A stretch of 64,000 bases of DNA from UBA5018 sp947463165 (GTDB lineage Bacteria > Cyanobacteriota > Cyanobacteriia > PCC-6307 > Cyanobiaceae): positions 1 through 64,000 of the forward strand of contig CALRTY020000015.1 in assembly GCA_943371245.1 (NCBI GenBank). The letters run 5' to 3'. Below the pieces are notes generated by a model, which did not search any database, was not told the DNA's origin, and worked only from the letters and a program-made list of their open reading frames with translations. Both the position numbers and the translations under genes were made by a program. Positions 63,050 through 64,000 of this stretch are shown here, piece after piece. How positions within the stretch are numbered: position 1 is the stretch's first letter; the number at the start of each line of letters is the position of its first letter.

Positions 63050-63163
63050 ATGAAGGTGCGTGCCTCGGTCAAAAAAATGTGCGACAAGTGCCGGGTGATT
63101 CGTCGCCACGGCCGGGTGATGGTGATCTGCGCCAACCCCAAGCACAAACAGCGTCAGGGCTGA
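63050..63163 (+). CDS. rpmJ: 50S ribosomal protein L36
   Basis: 37 residues: MKVRASVKKMCDKCRVIRRH followed by GRVMVICANPKHKQRQG. Zinc ligands CxxC, Cys and His are all present, so this is the zinc-binding form. 84 bp after adk. Confidence 0.97.
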   Translation: MKVRASVKKMCDKCRVIRRHGRVMVICANPKHKQRQG

Positions 63164-63253
63164 TCAGCCCCCGCTCCTTTTTAAGACCCCAAGCCTGGGG
63201 TCATGGCCCCGATCCAGGGGCCAACCCTGCCCCCTTGAACTCCCTTAATCCCT

Positions 63254-63619
63254 GTGGCTCGGATTGCCGGCGTCGATATCCCTCGCGATAAGCGAGTCGA
63301 GATCGCTCTCACCTATGTGTATGGGATCGGTCTTACCCGTGCCCAGAAGATCATCGCCAAGAGCGGCGTGAACCCGGATACCCGGGTTAAAGATCTCGAC
63401 GACGCCGATGTGCAGAAGCTGCGCAGCGCCGCCGAGAGCTTCACCCTGGAGGGAGACCTGCGCCGCCAGGAGGGCATGGCCCTCAAGCGCCTTCAGGACA
63501 TCGGCTGTCTGCGCGGTCGTCGCCATCGCCTCGGCCTGCCCGTGCGCGGTCAGCGCACCCGCACCAATGCCCGCACCCGCCGGGGCGCCCGCAAAACCGT
63601 GGCCGGCAAGAAGAAGTAG
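63254..63619 (+). CDS. rpsM: 30S ribosomal protein S13
   Basis: 121 residues, GTG start: ARIAGVDIPRDKRVEIALTY, GIGLTRAQKIIAKSGV, RGRRHRLGLPVRGQRTRTNA. The basic C-terminus contacts the 30S A and P sites. Confidence 0.97.
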   Translation: MARIAGVDIPRDKRVEIALTYVYGIGLTRAQKIIAKSGVNPDTRVKDLDDADVQKLRSAAESFTLEGDLRRQEGMALKRLQDIGCLRGRRHRLGLPVRGQRTRTNARTRRGARKTVAGKKK

Positions 63620-63921
63620 GGCCCAGGCCCACTCTTAGGGCTCAGGCTTGCCACAAGGCGGCTCCTGGCCGTCACTCCAGCAAGGCCCAGGCCAACTTCA
63701 GGGCGGCCCCCGGCCGTCACTCCAGTAAGGCCAAAGCCAGCTGCTGCAGCCAACCGCCTTAGCCAACCGCCTTAGCTAACAGCCCAGCCCCAGCCCCAGC
63801 CCCAGCCCAGGCCGAGCGGTCCAGACCGCAAGACCAGCCCAGCCCTGCCGCCCCATGGGCGTCACCAGGGCGGCTCCCGCCAGTATCCCGATCACCTCCT
63901 GCCCTCGGCAGGCTCTTATCC
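63620..63921. repeat. rpsM-rpsK intergenic region with internal duplications
   Basis: 302 bp, unusually long for this junction. A ~40-bp segment around GGCCGTCACTCCAG is duplicated (63657 and 63700), CAACCGCCTTAG occurs twice, and CCCCAG is repeated near 63783-63807. No gene seen. Confidence 0.7.
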
Positions 63922-64000
63922 ATGGCCAAGCCCGCCAAGAAGACAGGCCCCAAAAAGGCCAAGCGCAACGTTCCCAACGGCGTTGCCCACATCCAAAGCA
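63922..64000 (+). CDS. rpsK: 30S ribosomal protein S11 (3' end outside window)
   Basis: First 26 codons: MAKPAKKTGPKKAKRNVPNG then VAHIQS, the start of S11 with its usual basic N-terminus. Runs off the window edge. Gene order rpsM-rpsK is canonical. Confidence 0.93.
   Translation, partial: MAKPAKKTGPKKAKRNVPNGVAHIQS

Noticed and set aside
63185..63222. Two GC hairpins between rpmJ and rpsM as a terminator
   Set aside because: No T-tract follows on the plus strand and rpsM continues the operon.

Overview
The window is from a high-GC picocyanobacterium of the Synechococcus/Cyanobium/Vulcanococcus type. Evidence: an NdhN subunit, a catalytically dead ClpR next to ClpP, an S10-spc ribosomal cluster without rpsN or rpmD, a cyanobacterial-type L-cysteine/cystine lyase, and the C-terminus of a surface protein of the kind common in these organisms. 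Species cannot be fixed from sequence alone.

Layout. 1-3.4 kb: end of a surface protein, a broken AbrB/VapC pair, a PLP lyase and an intact RHH/VapC toxin-antitoxin pair bracketed by a short duplication. 3.5-7.3 kb: core genes (aqpZ, murE, a glutaredoxin-like gene, yidD, rpsD). 7.1-12.1 kb: accessory island bounded by two diverged copies of the rpsD 3' end and terminator. It holds hicBA, an ATPase-TOPRIM (OLD-like) gene and a DUF2971 gene, all on the minus strand, with an integron attC-like hairpin between two of them. It also has a MITE-like element and recombinase/IS91 fragments. 12.2-14.1 kb: an AT-rich gene for a TIR domain fused to a small GTPase domain, followed by an IS91-family transposase remnant. 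14.1-16.3 kb: Uma2-type nuclease, a 23-bp tandem repeat, a truncated DUF4143 ATPase and an orphan HicB-like antitoxin. From 16.8 kb on the window is essentially core genome.

Core part. A DEAD-box helicase precedes trpC-lpdA-rRNA methylase. Then come murA, argD-folC, a lumenal pentapeptide protein, an amidohydrolase/FAD-oxidase operon, and a DUF1611 gene overlapping an enolase-superfamily racemase (DgcN/DgcA-like). Next are miaB, the division/wall cluster ddl-ftsQ-ftsZ, the SRP RNA, panB, hemW, a PIN/TRAM protein, clpR-clpP, ilvC, cobD, two polysaccharide genes, coaBC and ndhN. The last 12 kb is the ribosomal cluster rplC to rpsK, with secY, adk and rpmJ.

The most interesting material is the 7-14 kb accessory block. 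Several of its genes have domain architectures associated with anti-phage defence (TIR, ATPase-TOPRIM, toxin-antitoxin) and they sit among recombination scars. The TIR-GTPase fusion is the best candidate for an undescribed system. Its function is inferred from domains only.
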